The notes beneath the pieces are model-generated. The model worked only from the letters and a program-made list of their open reading frames with translations. It had not been told where the DNA came from and did not search any database. A stretch of DNA of 64,000 bases, from the NCBI RefSeq assembly GCF_016124105.1, contig NZ_JADGMQ010000001.1, positions 62,001 to 126,000 of the forward strand, read 5' to 3'. The position numbers and the translations under genes were made by a program. Origin of the DNA: Aquamicrobium zhengzhouense (GTDB lineage: Bacteria; Pseudomonadota; Alphaproteobacteria; Rhizobiales; Rhizobiaceae). Every line of letters starts with the position of its first letter. Positions within the stretch are counted from its first letter, which is position 1. Of the stretch, positions 39,727 to 50,200 are shown in pieces.

Positions 39727-41142
39727 ATGGCTCTGGCCGATCTTCAGCATGTCGTACGCAACGAGGAAGGCATCTCTTCCGTAATCGAAATTCTTGGGCA
39801 GCGGTTCGGCAATCGCTTCCAGACGGGCGAAGCGGTTCGCGCTCAACATGCGCACACGACGACTTACATTCCGGCTCAGCTGCCCGACGGTGTCGTTTTC
39901 GCCACCTCCACCGAGGATGTTCAGTCCGTGGTGCTTGTTTGCGCAGAACATCGCGTGCCAGTGATCGCGTTCGGCACTGGAACCTCGCTTGAGGGCCACG
40001 TGAATGCGCCGGGTGGCGGCATCTCGATAGACCTTTCGGGGATGAACCGAATTGTCGCGGTCAACGCCGAGGATCTGGACTGCACGGTCGAGCCAGGGGT
40101 GACGCGTGAAGATCTCAACGCATATCTGCGTGATACCGGCTTGTTTTTTCCGATCGATCCAGGGGCAAATGCGAGCCTTGGCGGTATGGCAGCGACGCGG
40201 GCCTCCGGAACGAACGCCGTCAGATATGGCACAATGCGGGAGAACGTCCTGTCGCTGACGGCCGTGATGGCTGATGGACGCGTAATCAGGACGGGCCAGC
40301 GGGCAAAAAAATCATCCGCCGGATACGATCTGACGCGGTTGCTGGTCGGCTCGGAGGGAACACTCGGCATCATAACCGAACTGACGTTGAAGCTATATGG
40401 AATACCGCAGGCCATTTCCGGTGGCGTCTGCCCTTTCCCGAGTGTCGAAGCCGCCTGCGAAGCCGTGATCACGACAATCCAGATGGGGATTCCGGTCGCG
40501 CGCATCGAACTGGTGAACGCGTTGGGAATGAAGGCGCTTAACGGTTACGCCAAGCTTGGCTATCCCGACACGCCGTGCCTGTTCGTGGAGTTTCACGGCA
40601 GTGAGGAGGGTGTTAAAGAGCAGGCGGAGATGTTCGGCGAGATCGTCGCCGAATTTGGCGGGGGACCGTTCATGTGGGCGGCTGCCGCCGAAGAGCGTAC
40701 AAAGCTCTGGAAGGCTCGGCACGAAGCTTACTGGGCGATGATGACCTTGCGCCCCGGAGCTAGAGCGTTGGCTACCGATGTATGTGTGCCGATCTCGCGG
40801 CTCGCCGAATGCATCCGCGAAACCGAAGAAGATATTGCGAGGTCGGGCCTTGTCGCGCCGATCGTGGGGCACGTCGGTGACGGCAATTTCCACGTGCAGG
40901 TCATGACGGATCCTTCCAGCGCTGAGGAGATTGCAGCGATGGAGGCTTTCGTTTCGAGGCTCAACATGCGTGCCATCGCAATGGATGGCACGTGTACGGG
41001 TGAGCATGGGGTCGGACAGGGCAAGACGGAGTTCCTTGCGCACGAAATGGGCGCCGGTGTCGATTTCATGCGAATGATCAAGCAGGCATTGGACCCGCTG
41101 AACATAATGAATCCGGGGAAGACGTTGCCGCCTGCCGCATAA
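39727..41142 (+). CDS. FAD-linked D-lactate dehydrogenase / glycolate oxidase family
   Basis: VAO-type flavoprotein. Residues about 55-190 form the FAD-binding PCMH domain (GTGTSLEGHVNAPGG, DPGANASLGGMAATRASG); the C-terminal half is FAD-oxidase_C with GHVGDGNFHVQ and GTCTGEHGVGQGK near the end, the expected metal/substrate region. Start 39727 has GAGGGG six bases upstream; the earlier ATG at 39664 adds a stretch without homology. Length 471 aa fits cytochrome-linked D-lactate dehydrogenases. D-2-hydroxyglutarate and glycolate dehydrogenases are close alternatives. Confidence 0.85.
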   Translation: MALADLQHVVRNEEGISSVIEILGQRFGNRFQTGEAVRAQHAHTTTYIPAQLPDGVVFATSTEDVQSVVLVCAEHRVPVIAFGTGTSLEGHVNAPGGGISIDLSGMNRIVAVNAEDLDCTVEPGVTREDLNAYLRDTGLFFPIDPGANASLGGMAATRASGTNAVRYGTMRENVLSLTAVMADGRVIRTGQRAKKSSAGYDLTRLLVGSEGTLGIITELTLKLYGIPQAISGGVCPFPSVEAACEAVITTIQMGIPVARIELVNALGMKALNGYAKLGYPDTPCLFVEFHGSEEGVKEQAEMFGEIVAEFGGGPFMWAAAAEERTKLWKARHEAYWAMMTLRPGARALATDVCVPISRLAECIRETEEDIARSGLVAPIVGHVGDGNFHVQVMTDPSSAEEIAAMEAFVSRLNMRAIAMDGTCTGEHGVGQGKTEFLAHEMGAGVDFMRMIKQALDPLNIMNPGKTLPPAA

Positions 41143-41154
41143 GCGGTGATTGCC

Positions 41155-41184
41155 ACTTTATCGACACGCGATTGCGGATAAAGT
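41155..41184. promoter_or_regulatory. Inverted repeat before the AsmA gene
   Basis: ACTTTATC (41155-41162) and GATAAAGT (41177-41184) are an 8-bp perfect dyad with a 14-bp spacer in the 86-bp gap. It may be an operator or a hairpin ending the upstream message. Confidence 0.35.
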
Positions 41185-41228
41185 ACCGCCAGATTTGATA
41201 AATTGGCGGGAGAAGAAGGCTGGCCCGA

Positions 41229-44200
41229 TTGTTCGTCGCCATTGGCGGGTTGCTTGTGCTGGCGCTGACCGCAGCGCTGGTCGGGCCATATTTCGTCGAC
41301 TGGACATCCTATCGCGCCGACTTTGAGCGAGAGGCGGAACGCATTCTTGGCCGACAGGTCTCGGTGCGGGGTGATGCGTCTGCGCGCCTGCTGCCGTTTC
41401 CGTCGATCACCTTCACTGATGTTGTGGTGGCAGGGATCAGCCCGGGGCAGCCGGCGATGACGGTCGAGACGTTTTCGATGGATGCCGAGCTGGCGCCGTT
41501 CATGCAGGGCAACATCCATATCTTTGACATGCGGCTGGTCCGACCATCAATGGCGATCGACGTTGCGGAAGATGGCGCTGTCGATTGGGCAGTACGCCCC
41601 TCGGTTCCACTGGGGGCGGATCACGTCTCCCTTGAAAAGCTGACCATTACCGAAGGGCGGGCTTATATCCGCCACGCCGCAAGCGGCCGCACGCACACCC
41701 TCACCGAAGTAAATGCGGAGCTGTCCGCACGCTCCCTGGCTGGTCCGTGGCGGATGGAGGGATCGCTACGCCTCGACGGGATGCTGACTGCGCTCTCGGT
41801 CACGACTGGCGCCGCGGAAGCAGAAGGCATGCGCATCCGTCTCCGCGCGCAGCCCGAGCGCTATCCGCTTACTCTTGAAACAGATGGCAGTGCTCGGGTT
41901 GAGGACGGCAGAGCGCAATATTCAGGCATCTTTCGGCTTAATGCGTCAGCGCCTGGTGCGCGGCCGAGCGATGAAAAAGCGCCACCTGCCTATCGCCTCT
42001 CGGGTGACTTCGATTTCGACCATGCAGCGATCACTGTCGACGGCTTCCGAATGGAGACCGGTCCGCTGGACGATCCGTATGTCGCGGAAGGGGCCGCGGA
42101 GTTCGCGCTGGGACAGCAGCCCAATTTCTTCATTCGCGCCGATGGCGCTCAGATCCGCTTCGACGAAACAGTCGTTGCCGCAGAAGGCGGGGTCACGTTC
42201 GACGCGCGGCTGGCAGCAATCCGGGATGCACTGATCGATCTGCCGCGACCCGCAATTCCAGGCCGCATCGAGGTTGCGCTCCCAGCAGTTGTGGCAGGTG
42301 ACACGACCATACGAGACGTGCGCCTGAATGCGGAACCGGCTGGCGGTGGCTGGAAAATCTCGTCGCTCGGCGCAACGCTGCCGGGCAGGGCCACCCTCGA
42401 AGCGAGCGGGCAGTTGTCAGTCGAGGATGATCTGGGGTTCACGGGATCGCTTCTCCTTGCGGTGGGCCAGCCGTCCGGATTTGCCGCCTGGCTCGCGCAT
42501 GATGTGGACGATGTGATCCGCCGTCTGCCAGCTGCGGGCTTCAGCGCGGAGGTGGATCTTACCCAAGAGCAGCAGGTCCTTGAAAACCTTGAACTGATCC
42601 TTGGTACCGCAAAATTCACCGGAACGATGACAAGCCGGACCCCTGCCAACCAGAAGCCCTCGATAAAGCTTCAACTGGAGGGGGAAGCTGTCGATCTGGA
42701 AGGCATGAGTGCGCTCGCTTCGATTTTTGTGAATGAAGACGGCGCAACGCGGCATGAGAATCGCGACCTCGAACTGGAACTCGTTGCGGGACCAGTCAGC
42801 GCTGGCGACATCGTCGCCGAGACTGTCGACACGGCATTACGGTTGAAGGACGGTGCGCTGGAGATCGACCGCCTCGCGATCAGCGGTCTGGAAGGTGCGA
42901 ATGTCAGCGCGACCGGCTCAGTCAAGAATGTTGGTGGGGAGCCGGCTGGCACCGTTGATGCCACGATCATTGCGCCGGACCTTGCACCCCTTGTCGAGGC
43001 AGCGGCGGCGCAGTATCCCGCCAACTGGCTGCTCACGCGATTGGCAGACAGCACCGCAGGCTATTCCGGACTTCTTGAGGATTCCTCGATCCGCGTCGTC
43101 GGGACCACGGCGCGGGCCGGGGCGGTCCTTGGCCTTGCGGTTAGTGCCTCTGGTGATGCCGGAGGAACCACCTTCTCGCTGGCTGGTTCGGCAAGCGACG
43201 TTCTCGGTGGCCTGAATAATAGCCCGATGAAGCTTGAGCTCACCGCTCGCAATGACGACGCCACAGCGCTCTATGCCATCGCTGGAGTTCCTACCCTGCC
43301 TTTGGGGCTCGTCGGTCCCGGCAATGTGGAGTTCAGTTTCGAGGGGCGCCTGTCGAGCGGCGTGGATGCAAAGCTCGCCTTTGCCGGCGATGCGATGTCC
43401 GCAACATTCGAAGGGCAGGCAGCCCTGATGAACGGCAACCTTTCCACCCATGGTGCAGCCCGGATTGAGGCGGATGATCTTGAACCGTGGCTGGCGACCG
43501 CCGGCGTCTCGTTCCCGCGTTTTGGATATGGCTTACCGGTTTCAGCTACGGCGGAAGTCGACGAGCAGGATGGCCTGATCGTCATTTCCAATCTGCGTGG
43601 CACTTTCGCGGACACGCAAGTCGATGGCGATATTAATGCGCAACTGGATGACGCCGGCGTGCAGCTAAGCGGCGAAGTCGCGCTGTCATTCCTGGAGCTC
43701 ACGCTTATTTCGGAGATGCTGGTCGGTTCTGACGCCCTTCAACCGGACGGTAGCCCTTGGCCGAACGCGGCGTTTGCGACATCGGCTTCGATGCCTTTCA
43801 CCGGCGAACTTGGTCTGACGGTTGAACAATTATCTGCGGCAGGGTGGCAGGCCAACGATGCGCGCTTCTTGCTGAACCTCAGATCCGACGGAGCTTCGCT
43901 CAGCAATTTTGCGGCAGAAGCGTATGGCGGTCAGGTGAGCGGAAACGCGGATTTCGCCAACAATGATGGAACGGGGCTGATGTCCGGCCAGATCCGTGTG
44001 GCAGGAGCGGACACCACCGCGCTGTTCGGCGACACCGGGCTGACAGGGGTGGTCGAACTGGCGACCACGTTTAGCGCCAGTGGCAAGTCGATCGATGGTC
44101 TGGTGGCATCGCTTGCGGGTTCTGGTTCGATGCATCTTGATGGGGCGGCCATATCCAACGTCGCGCCCGATGCCTTCGATGGTCTTTTGCGCGCTGCCGA

Positions 44201-45017
44201 TGAGCGGGGTCGTGAGATCGACGCGGATACGACGAAAAGCATCGCCGAGGATCACATCAGGAAAGGAAGCTTCCCGGTTGATGAAGCAGATGTGGCGTTC
44301 ACAATTGCCAACGGCACGTTGCGAGCGCCGCCTGTGCGGCTTCAGGCGTCTGGAGCAATTTTGTCTGTCGACGCCCAGGCCGACTTGCGCCAGCGCACCT
44401 TAGCCGCCAACGCGCTTTTGACATACGATGCGGGCAACAATTCACTCGCGGGTTCCGAGCCTGCAATCCGGTTTTCGGCGATCGGACCACTTGAGAACAT
44501 ACAGGTCTCGACAGACACAGATCCTCTGAGACAGTTCTTCACCCAAAGGGCACTGGAGAAAGAGCAGGAACGCACCGAGGCGATGCAGGCAGCCCTTCTG
44601 GAGCGGCAGCGTCTGCGCCGGGAAGTCCGCTACTATTCCAGCCTTGAGGAAGAGCGGCTGAGGGCAGAGCAGGAGCTTGAGCAGACGAGGAACGAGGCAG
44701 AGCGTCTGGAGAGGATGCAACGCCAATTCGAAAAGGACGCCGTCCAGCGAAGATCAAGCGAGCGCACCGAAACCGCACCACTTGTGCCGGTCGAGCCGTG
44801 GACGATCCGAGACAACCAGGACGATGCGTCCAGAGCTTCCGCCGAAGAAAGCGCGGAGCAGCCAGCAGAGAGCGGGTCACCGCGGTCGTTGGACGAATTC
44901 GTTCCGGTTCTTCCGGAACGCGCCCCGAGGGAGGTAAGCGGAGAGCCTTCCGAGAGAGAGAACGGCGCTGAATTCTCTTTCGATGCTATTCAGAAAGTGA
45001 TCGAAGAGGCTCAATAG
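41229..45017 (+). CDS. AsmA family protein, 1262 aa, non-ATG start
   Basis: Large inner-membrane-anchored periplasmic protein of the AsmA/TamB bridge class. One membrane helix at residues 1-20 is followed by the AsmA signature GPYFVDWTSYRADFEREAERI... region (about 19-55) and by about 1050 residues of beta-rich repeats, with an AsmA_2-like C-terminal part (LAGSGSMHLDGAAI near 960). The last 140 residues are a highly charged coiled coil (EEERLRAEQELEQTRNEAER) and a disordered Pro/Glu tail. No ATG fits; TTG 41229 or CTG 41220 with AGAAGG upstream are the candidates, the frame being closed by TAA at 41199. Related proteins are implicated in phospholipid transport to the outer membrane. Confidence 0.82.
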   Translation: MFVAIGGLLVLALTAALVGPYFVDWTSYRADFEREAERILGRQVSVRGDASARLLPFPSITFTDVVVAGISPGQPAMTVETFSMDAELAPFMQGNIHIFDMRLVRPSMAIDVAEDGAVDWAVRPSVPLGADHVSLEKLTITEGRAYIRHAASGRTHTLTEVNAELSARSLAGPWRMEGSLRLDGMLTALSVTTGAAEAEGMRIRLRAQPERYPLTLETDGSARVEDGRAQYSGIFRLNASAPGARPSDEKAPPAYRLSGDFDFDHAAITVDGFRMETGPLDDPYVAEGAAEFALGQQPNFFIRADGAQIRFDETVVAAEGGVTFDARLAAIRDALIDLPRPAIPGRIEVALPAVVAGDTTIRDVRLNAEPAGGGWKISSLGATLPGRATLEASGQLSVEDDLGFTGSLLLAVGQPSGFAAWLAHDVDDVIRRLPAAGFSAEVDLTQEQQVLENLELILGTAKFTGTMTSRTPANQKPSIKLQLEGEAVDLEGMSALASIFVNEDGATRHENRDLELELVAGPVSAGDIVAETVDTALRLKDGALEIDRLAISGLEGANVSATGSVKNVGGEPAGTVDATIIAPDLAPLVEAAAAQYPANWLLTRLADSTAGYSGLLEDSSIRVVGTTARAGAVLGLAVSASGDAGGTTFSLAGSASDVLGGLNNSPMKLELTARNDDATALYAIAGVPTLPLGLVGPGNVEFSFEGRLSSGVDAKLAFAGDAMSATFEGQAALMNGNLSTHGAARIEADDLEPWLATAGVSFPRFGYGLPVSATAEVDEQDGLIVISNLRGTFADTQVDGDINAQLDDAGVQLSGEVALSFLELTLISEMLVGSDALQPDGSPWPNAAFATSASMPFTGELGLTVEQLSAAGWQANDARFLLNLRSDGASLSNFAAEAYGGQVSGNADFANNDGTGLMSGQIRVAGADTTALFGDTGLTGVVELATTFSASGKSIDGLVASLAGSGSMHLDGAAISNVAPDAFDGLLRAADERGREIDADTTKSIAEDHIRKGSFPVDEADVAFTIANGTLRAPPVRLQASGAILSVDAQADLRQRTLAANALLTYDAGNNSLAGSEPAIRFSAIGPLENIQVSTDTDPLRQFFTQRALEKEQERTEAMQAALLERQRLRREVRYYSSLEEERLRAEQELEQTRNEAERLERMQRQFEKDAVQRRSSERTETAPLVPVEPWTIRDNQDDASRASAEESAEQPAESGSPRSLDEFVPVLPERAPREVSGEPSERENGAEFSFDAIQKVIEEAQ

Positions 45018-45072
45018 GAAAACCACGGTCACCTCAACCTTTATGGCAGAGGCGACCAGGACTTCCTTGTGC

Positions 45073-45768
45073 TTAGCGCTTCAGTTCGGAGATTCCACCG
45101 TGGGCGGCCGACCACTTGAGAGGCTCGTTGAGGAACTGCTCGACCGAAGCAAGAGCTTCTTCCGGGAAACGCTGTTCTTCGCGGCAAACCTTCAGGACAT
45201 CCCACCAAGTTGCGACGTAGTGCAGCTTGAGGCCTGCCTCAGCGAGGCGCTGGGGCGTGTCTGAAAAAATGCCGTAATAGAACGGCGAGAAGGTGTGCTC
45301 AACGATTGCGCCGGCATTGCGGAGCGCTTCAGCAAATTTCAGCTTGCTGCCACCATCCGTGGTCAAGTCTTCGACGAGGAGAACACGCGCACCTTCGTTC
45401 AGCGCACCCTCAATCTGCGCGTTGCGGCCAAAGCCCTTTGGTTTCTTGCGAACGTAGACCATAGGCAGACCAAGCTTGTCTGACATCCAGGCGGCAAAAG
45501 GGATGCCTGCAGTCTCACCACCCGCCACCACGTCAAACTGCTCGAAACCAGCGTCACGCAGAACGGCTGAGGTTCCCAGATCCATGATCGCGGAGCGGAT
45601 GCGCGGAAACGAGATCAGCTTGCGGCAATCCGTATAGACCGGGCTCGCGAGACCAGAGGTGAATGTGTAGGGCTCATCGGCGCGGATATGCACCGCGCCG
45701 ATCTCCAGCAACATCTTCGCGACAATTTCGGCTGCGACTGCGCGGTCGGGAAACGTGTTGGAGAACAT
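45073..45768 (-). CDS. pyrE: Orotate phosphoribosyltransferase
   Basis: Pyrimidine synthesis enzyme joining orotate to PRPP to form OMP. The PRPP-binding motif [13 protein letters not shown] is at residues 129-141, and the [17 protein letters not shown] flexible catalytic loop at 105-121. Length 231 aa matches the alphaproteobacterial form. It is convergent with the AsmA gene (55-bp gap), and a 378-bp gene-poor gap lies upstream. Confidence 0.94.
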   Translation of the reverse strand: MFSNTFPDRAVAAEIVAKMLLEIGAVHIRADEPYTFTSGLASPVYTDCRKLISFPRIRSAIMDLGTSAVLRDAGFEQFDVVAGGETAGIPFAAWMSDKLGLPMVYVRKKPKGFGRNAQIEGALNEGARVLLVEDLTTDGGSKLKFAEALRNAGAIVEHTFSPFYYGIFSDTPQRLAEAGLKLHYVATWWDVLKVCREEQRFPEEALASVEQFLNEPLKWSAAHGGISELKR

Positions 45769-46146
45769 GGCTCACTCCTTGGTTGAGTGGATTTTCTGCT
45801 ATCAGCTTACGCAGGCGCTATCCAGCGACTGCGGCGAGAATCCGGTGGATGGGAAAGGTGGGCGACTGCCGCTTCGAAGACCCATGACCTGATGTTGCAA
45901 CGGATACACGCGTTGAAACAGAGCTCCCAGCCGGGCGATCGCGCGGCTTCGCATGGCCAGCGTCCGGAGGGCGGAGCGAGAGCTTGGTCAAATGGTCCTC
46001 GATAATGCAGGAGGTCCGGGCTTTTTGGCACGAAGTTGTGTGGGTTGGAACACCCCCGCCGACTTTTTTAACGTGCTTGACAGTCGAGTAGATGAGGGCG
46101 GAGAAGCAACACCGGCTGGAAGCTCCAGGCTGCGAGGAGAAGATAA
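45769..46146. other. 378-bp gap between pyrE and the TauE gene
   Basis: Divergent promoter region. Open frames of 72-75 codons exist on both strands but have no ribosome site, no repeat and no recognisable family character. A perfect TTGACA at 46077-46082 has no good -10 at 16-18 bp. I see no riboswitch or tRNA with confidence. Confidence 0.4.
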
Positions 46147-46902
46147 TTGGAATTCGAGTTCACGAGCATATTTTTTGTGACGATTGCTCTCGCATTGGGC
46201 GGTGTACTTAAAGGCGCGACTGGGGCAGGCGCGCCCGTACTCGCGGTTCCGGTGCTGACGATGTTCTTCGGTGTCAAGTTTGCCGTGATCGTCATGTTGA
46301 TGCCCAATCTGCTGACCAATATCTGGCAGTCGTGGGCGTACCGGGCCTCGCAGCCTTCGCGGCTTTTTGTCTGGAGCTTCGCCATCGCCGGTTGCGTCGG
46401 GGTCGTGATAGGCACCGCCATGTTGGTCACCTTCTCTCAGGCAACGCTCACAATTCTCGTGGCAATCGCAGTGTTCGTCTACATCGCGTTGAGGTTGGCG
46501 AAGCCTGACTGGAAACTCGAACTGGCGCTGGCAAAGCTGCTAAGCGTGCCGGCCGGTGTTGCTGCTGGGTTCCTGCAAGGGGCTACGGGACTTTCGGCAC
46601 CGGTTTCGATGACCTTTATCAACGCCCTTAAATTGGATCGCGCGGGATTCATCGCATCGATCTCGGTCTACTTCTCGTTTTCCACGCTGCCGCAGATTGC
46701 CGCCCTTTGGTACTTCGGGCTCCTGAGCTGGACCAACCTGGCGATCAGCCTTTGTGCCTTCGGCGTGATCAGCCTGTTCATGCCGCTCGGTGCTGCTCTT
46801 GCAAAGAGATTGTCGCGTCAGGCGTTTGATCGTCTGGTGCTGATCTTGCTGGCGGTCATCGGCTGCAAGCTTCTCTGGGACGCGGTTTCGCACGTCGCTT
46901 GA
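46147..46902 (+). CDS. TauE/SafE family sulfite or organosulfur exporter/permease
   Basis: 251-aa inner-membrane protein with about seven to eight hydrophobic segments, arranged as two similar halves: GGVLKGATGAGAPVLAVPVL near residues 18-37 and AGFLQGATGLSAPVSMTF near 139-156 repeat the same G-A-T-G-x-x-A-P-V pattern, as typical of the family. The start is TTG at 46147, supported by GAGGAG seven bases upstream. Family members export sulfite, sulfoacetate or take up organic acids; nothing nearby fixes the substrate. Confidence 0.85.
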   Translation: MEFEFTSIFFVTIALALGGVLKGATGAGAPVLAVPVLTMFFGVKFAVIVMLMPNLLTNIWQSWAYRASQPSRLFVWSFAIAGCVGVVIGTAMLVTFSQATLTILVAIAVFVYIALRLAKPDWKLELALAKLLSVPAGVAAGFLQGATGLSAPVSMTFINALKLDRAGFIASISVYFSFSTLPQIAALWYFGLLSWTNLAISLCAFGVISLFMPLGAALAKRLSRQAFDRLVLILLAVIGCKLLWDAVSHVA

Positions 46903-46950
46903 GAGGTTGGGAGCAAAAACCCGACTTGGACGTTCCCCCTTTGAAAATAG

Positions 46951-47220
<270 letters not shown>

Positions 47221-47229
47221 CACGCAAAA

Positions 47230-47259
47230 AAACGGCCCGGACGATGTTCCGGGCCGTTT
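47230..47259. terminator. Bidirectional terminator between small protein gene and tamB
   Basis: AAACGGCCCGGA (47230-47241) and TCCGGGCCGTTT (47248-47259) are a perfect 12-bp stem with a 6-nt loop, flanked by A-rich and T-containing sequence. Confidence 0.85.
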
Positions 47260-47283
47260 GTCTGTCTGGGAACGCCTTCGGGA

Positions 47284-50200
47284 TCAGTAGTCCCGTTCGT
47301 AGAACACACCAAGCGAGGTGTCGCCGTCGGAGCCGATCGCTCCGCGTGCCTTCAAATCCTCGGTTATGTCGAGGTTGATTGAACCTCGAGTGGTTCCTCC
47401 TGCGCCTGCCTCAACACCGAGATAGATGTTTTCCTGGATGTAGCGCCCGGCGCGTACGGCAGCATTTCCCTGGCTGTCGGTGACAACGTCGAGATCATCG
47501 AGACCCACCGCATCACGCAGGCTGCCGAGCAGGTTTGTATTGCCGCCGCCCGCAAGTTCGGCGGCTGCCGCTGCAAGCTGTGCGATCTGCAGCGGTGACA
47601 ATTCAGAGATGCTGCGGTTGAAGATCAGGCGAGCAAGAACTTCGTCCTCCGGCAATTCAGGCTGCGACGAGAACGATATGTCGAGCGCCGACACGCGACC
47701 GCGCACGTTGATATAGACGATGGTGTCGCCGGAATCTGAGCGAGCGACGAAATCCAGGTAGGGATCGAGGTCGCCGACCAGCGTCACAGTGCCTTCATCG
47801 AAGGTGATGCGCTGTCCCAATATGCCGAGACGGCCGCGAATCAGCGTGAAGCCGCCCACGGGCTGGATATCTGTAACTGGGCCTGTGAGTTGCACCCGGC
47901 CGCCAAGTTCTGCATCCAGTCCGCGCCCGCGGACGAAGATGCGGGCAGGGGCATTGATACCGACATTGAGGCGCAGCACGCTCGGGCGAGATGACGGCAC
48001 GGGAGTTCCGTCATTGGCACGCGCACGCACCAGCGTTTCTCTGACACCTGCCGGCGCGTTCTTATGAATGACATCCAAAGACGCGGCGCTGCCGCCGAAA
48101 TTGTCGGGGACAGCAATTTCCGCTCGATCAACATTCAGTTCGCCGCTGATCTGCGGGTCGCGTGCAAGGGCACCACCCACTGCAAGATTTCCGCTGACGG
48201 TGGCGACTACCATGTCACCGTCGGCATAGCGCGCCTGATTTAGCTGGATGCGAATGTCTGCCGGGAAACCGGCATCAGCGTTGATGGAGACGTTGCCGCT
48301 TGCGCTGACCGAACCGCCCGAAGCTAGAGCCGCGTTGGCAGTTCGAATGGTGACGGTCTCTCCGTCCATCGCACCCATAATATTGATCGCGGACAGCCGC
48401 AGGTTTGAGTCAGGATCGACGAGCTGCGCGCCGCTCGTAGAGAACATGCCCCGGACCGACGGGCTTTGCAGCGAGCCGGAGACAGACCCGTTCACTTCGA
48501 CGATGCCGGTAATCTGGGTTCCGCGATCTGCGAGAAAGCGATTGGCAAGCGACAGCGGCGCGGAACCGTTGAGGTTTACCGAAAGGCCATTGCCCGACAA
48601 CGGTATCGCGCCTGAGGCGGTCAGGGTCAGGCCCTGAGGGCTGTTCGCCGAAGCTGACGTCAATGTGACAGTCTGATTGGCGAAGCTCCCCGACAATGCG
48701 GCGTCCATTGTAGAGATGCCAGCTGCCTCAAGTGCTGATGCCTGCAGCGCCGACCCTCTCATTGAGAAAATAGCCTGTGGCTCCGAACGCGAGCCGCGCA
48801 CGCGCGCTTCGCCTTCAAGGGCCCCGCCCAGCCCGAGATCTGCGCGGACGAGGTTAGCGATCGACAATGGCAGACGGGACACGACGACGTTAAGATCCAG
48901 CGCCTCTGACGCGTCGCCCTGTACAGTGACCCGGCCACCGGCAACGTCAATCTCGAATGTATCGATGGCGACGCGATCCCCCGCGACGCGGATCGCTGCG
49001 GGGCGAGCCAGTCGCGCCGCGATCTGGTCCTGTCCAAATGATGCCGCGTCGAGTGCCAGGCGCCAGCCATCATCCTGCGCCGCAAGCGACCCTCGCGCAT
49101 TGCCTCGAGCCCCATTCGCGAGGACAGTATCAGCGGCAAACTGGGTCACGTTGTTCGACGTGCTCGCATTCGCATTGATGGACGTGATGTCGACACCGCC
49201 CGCGCTAATGCGTTCGGCTTTCACTGTGCCGTCGATCGCCGGTACGTCGAACAGATCGCGTGCCTGGGCCGCTATTTCGGCAGCGCCGATGCGGTTCTCG
49301 GCGATACGCAGATCGCTTGCGTCGGCTTTAACTTCGGCATACTGCAGGCCGTCGGCGTGAGAAAGCTCGATGGCTGCGTTCAGCGCGCCGCTGGCCTGCG
49401 TCAGGAATAGCGCGGCGGCGGTCGATATGTCAGCGGCCTGGACATCAATTGTGCCCTCAAGGAGGCCGTCGGCATTCTGAGTGACCGCGCCTGTCGCGCG
49501 TGCTCCGCCTGCCGTGAAGTCGAGATCTGTCAGGCGGTGAACTCCGTCCGCAACAGAGACACCGGCGGCTAGCTGCGTGCGTACTCCGTCCAAGAACGCG
49601 TCACCGCCAAGTGTGCCTTCTAGCGCTCCGTTTTCGAGCGTACCATCGAAATTGATTTTGGCGTCGGTCAGGCGTTTGCCTGCAAGTGAGCCGGACGCTA
49701 CCTGCGCAACGGTCGTCAGCGTTAGGTTTCCGTCGGCTCCGGCAATACGGCCACCCGCTTCAAGGCGCCCAGCGGCCTGTGGTGTCAAAAGTGCCAGGTC
49801 GGAGAGGTCGAGGCCGTAGTTGAAATCAGCCGTGCCGGTGGCAATACGGCCATCTGCAGTGATTTCGACACGATCATTGCCGACCCGCAGGTCGCTCACA
49901 GCCAGGCCCTGTTCGCCACGCCCAACCTTGCCGGTGATCGTCGTTCGTCCCGCGAGCAAATTATCAGCGGCGTCGATGCCGACGGAGAGTTCATTGCTGG
50001 CGCTGTCGATGGTGAGATCGAACGCGCCGGTTAGCGGCTCTACCGTGCCGTTGGCGCGAAGGTCGAGTGAGCCAGCCAGATCGCGACCTGCGATTGCTGA
50101 GAATGGTGCGATGCTGTCGGCCTTGACGGCGATGTCACCGTTGAATGCCATTTCGGCAAATTCGCCAACAAGCGATATCGCCAAGCCATTCCCAGAAAGC

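Noticed and set aside
45820-45890. Sequence with GGGAAAGGTGGGCGACTGCC resembling part of a cobalamin riboswitch
   Set aside because: The remaining conserved parts, including the B12 box, are missing, and pyrE/TauE do not fit such control.
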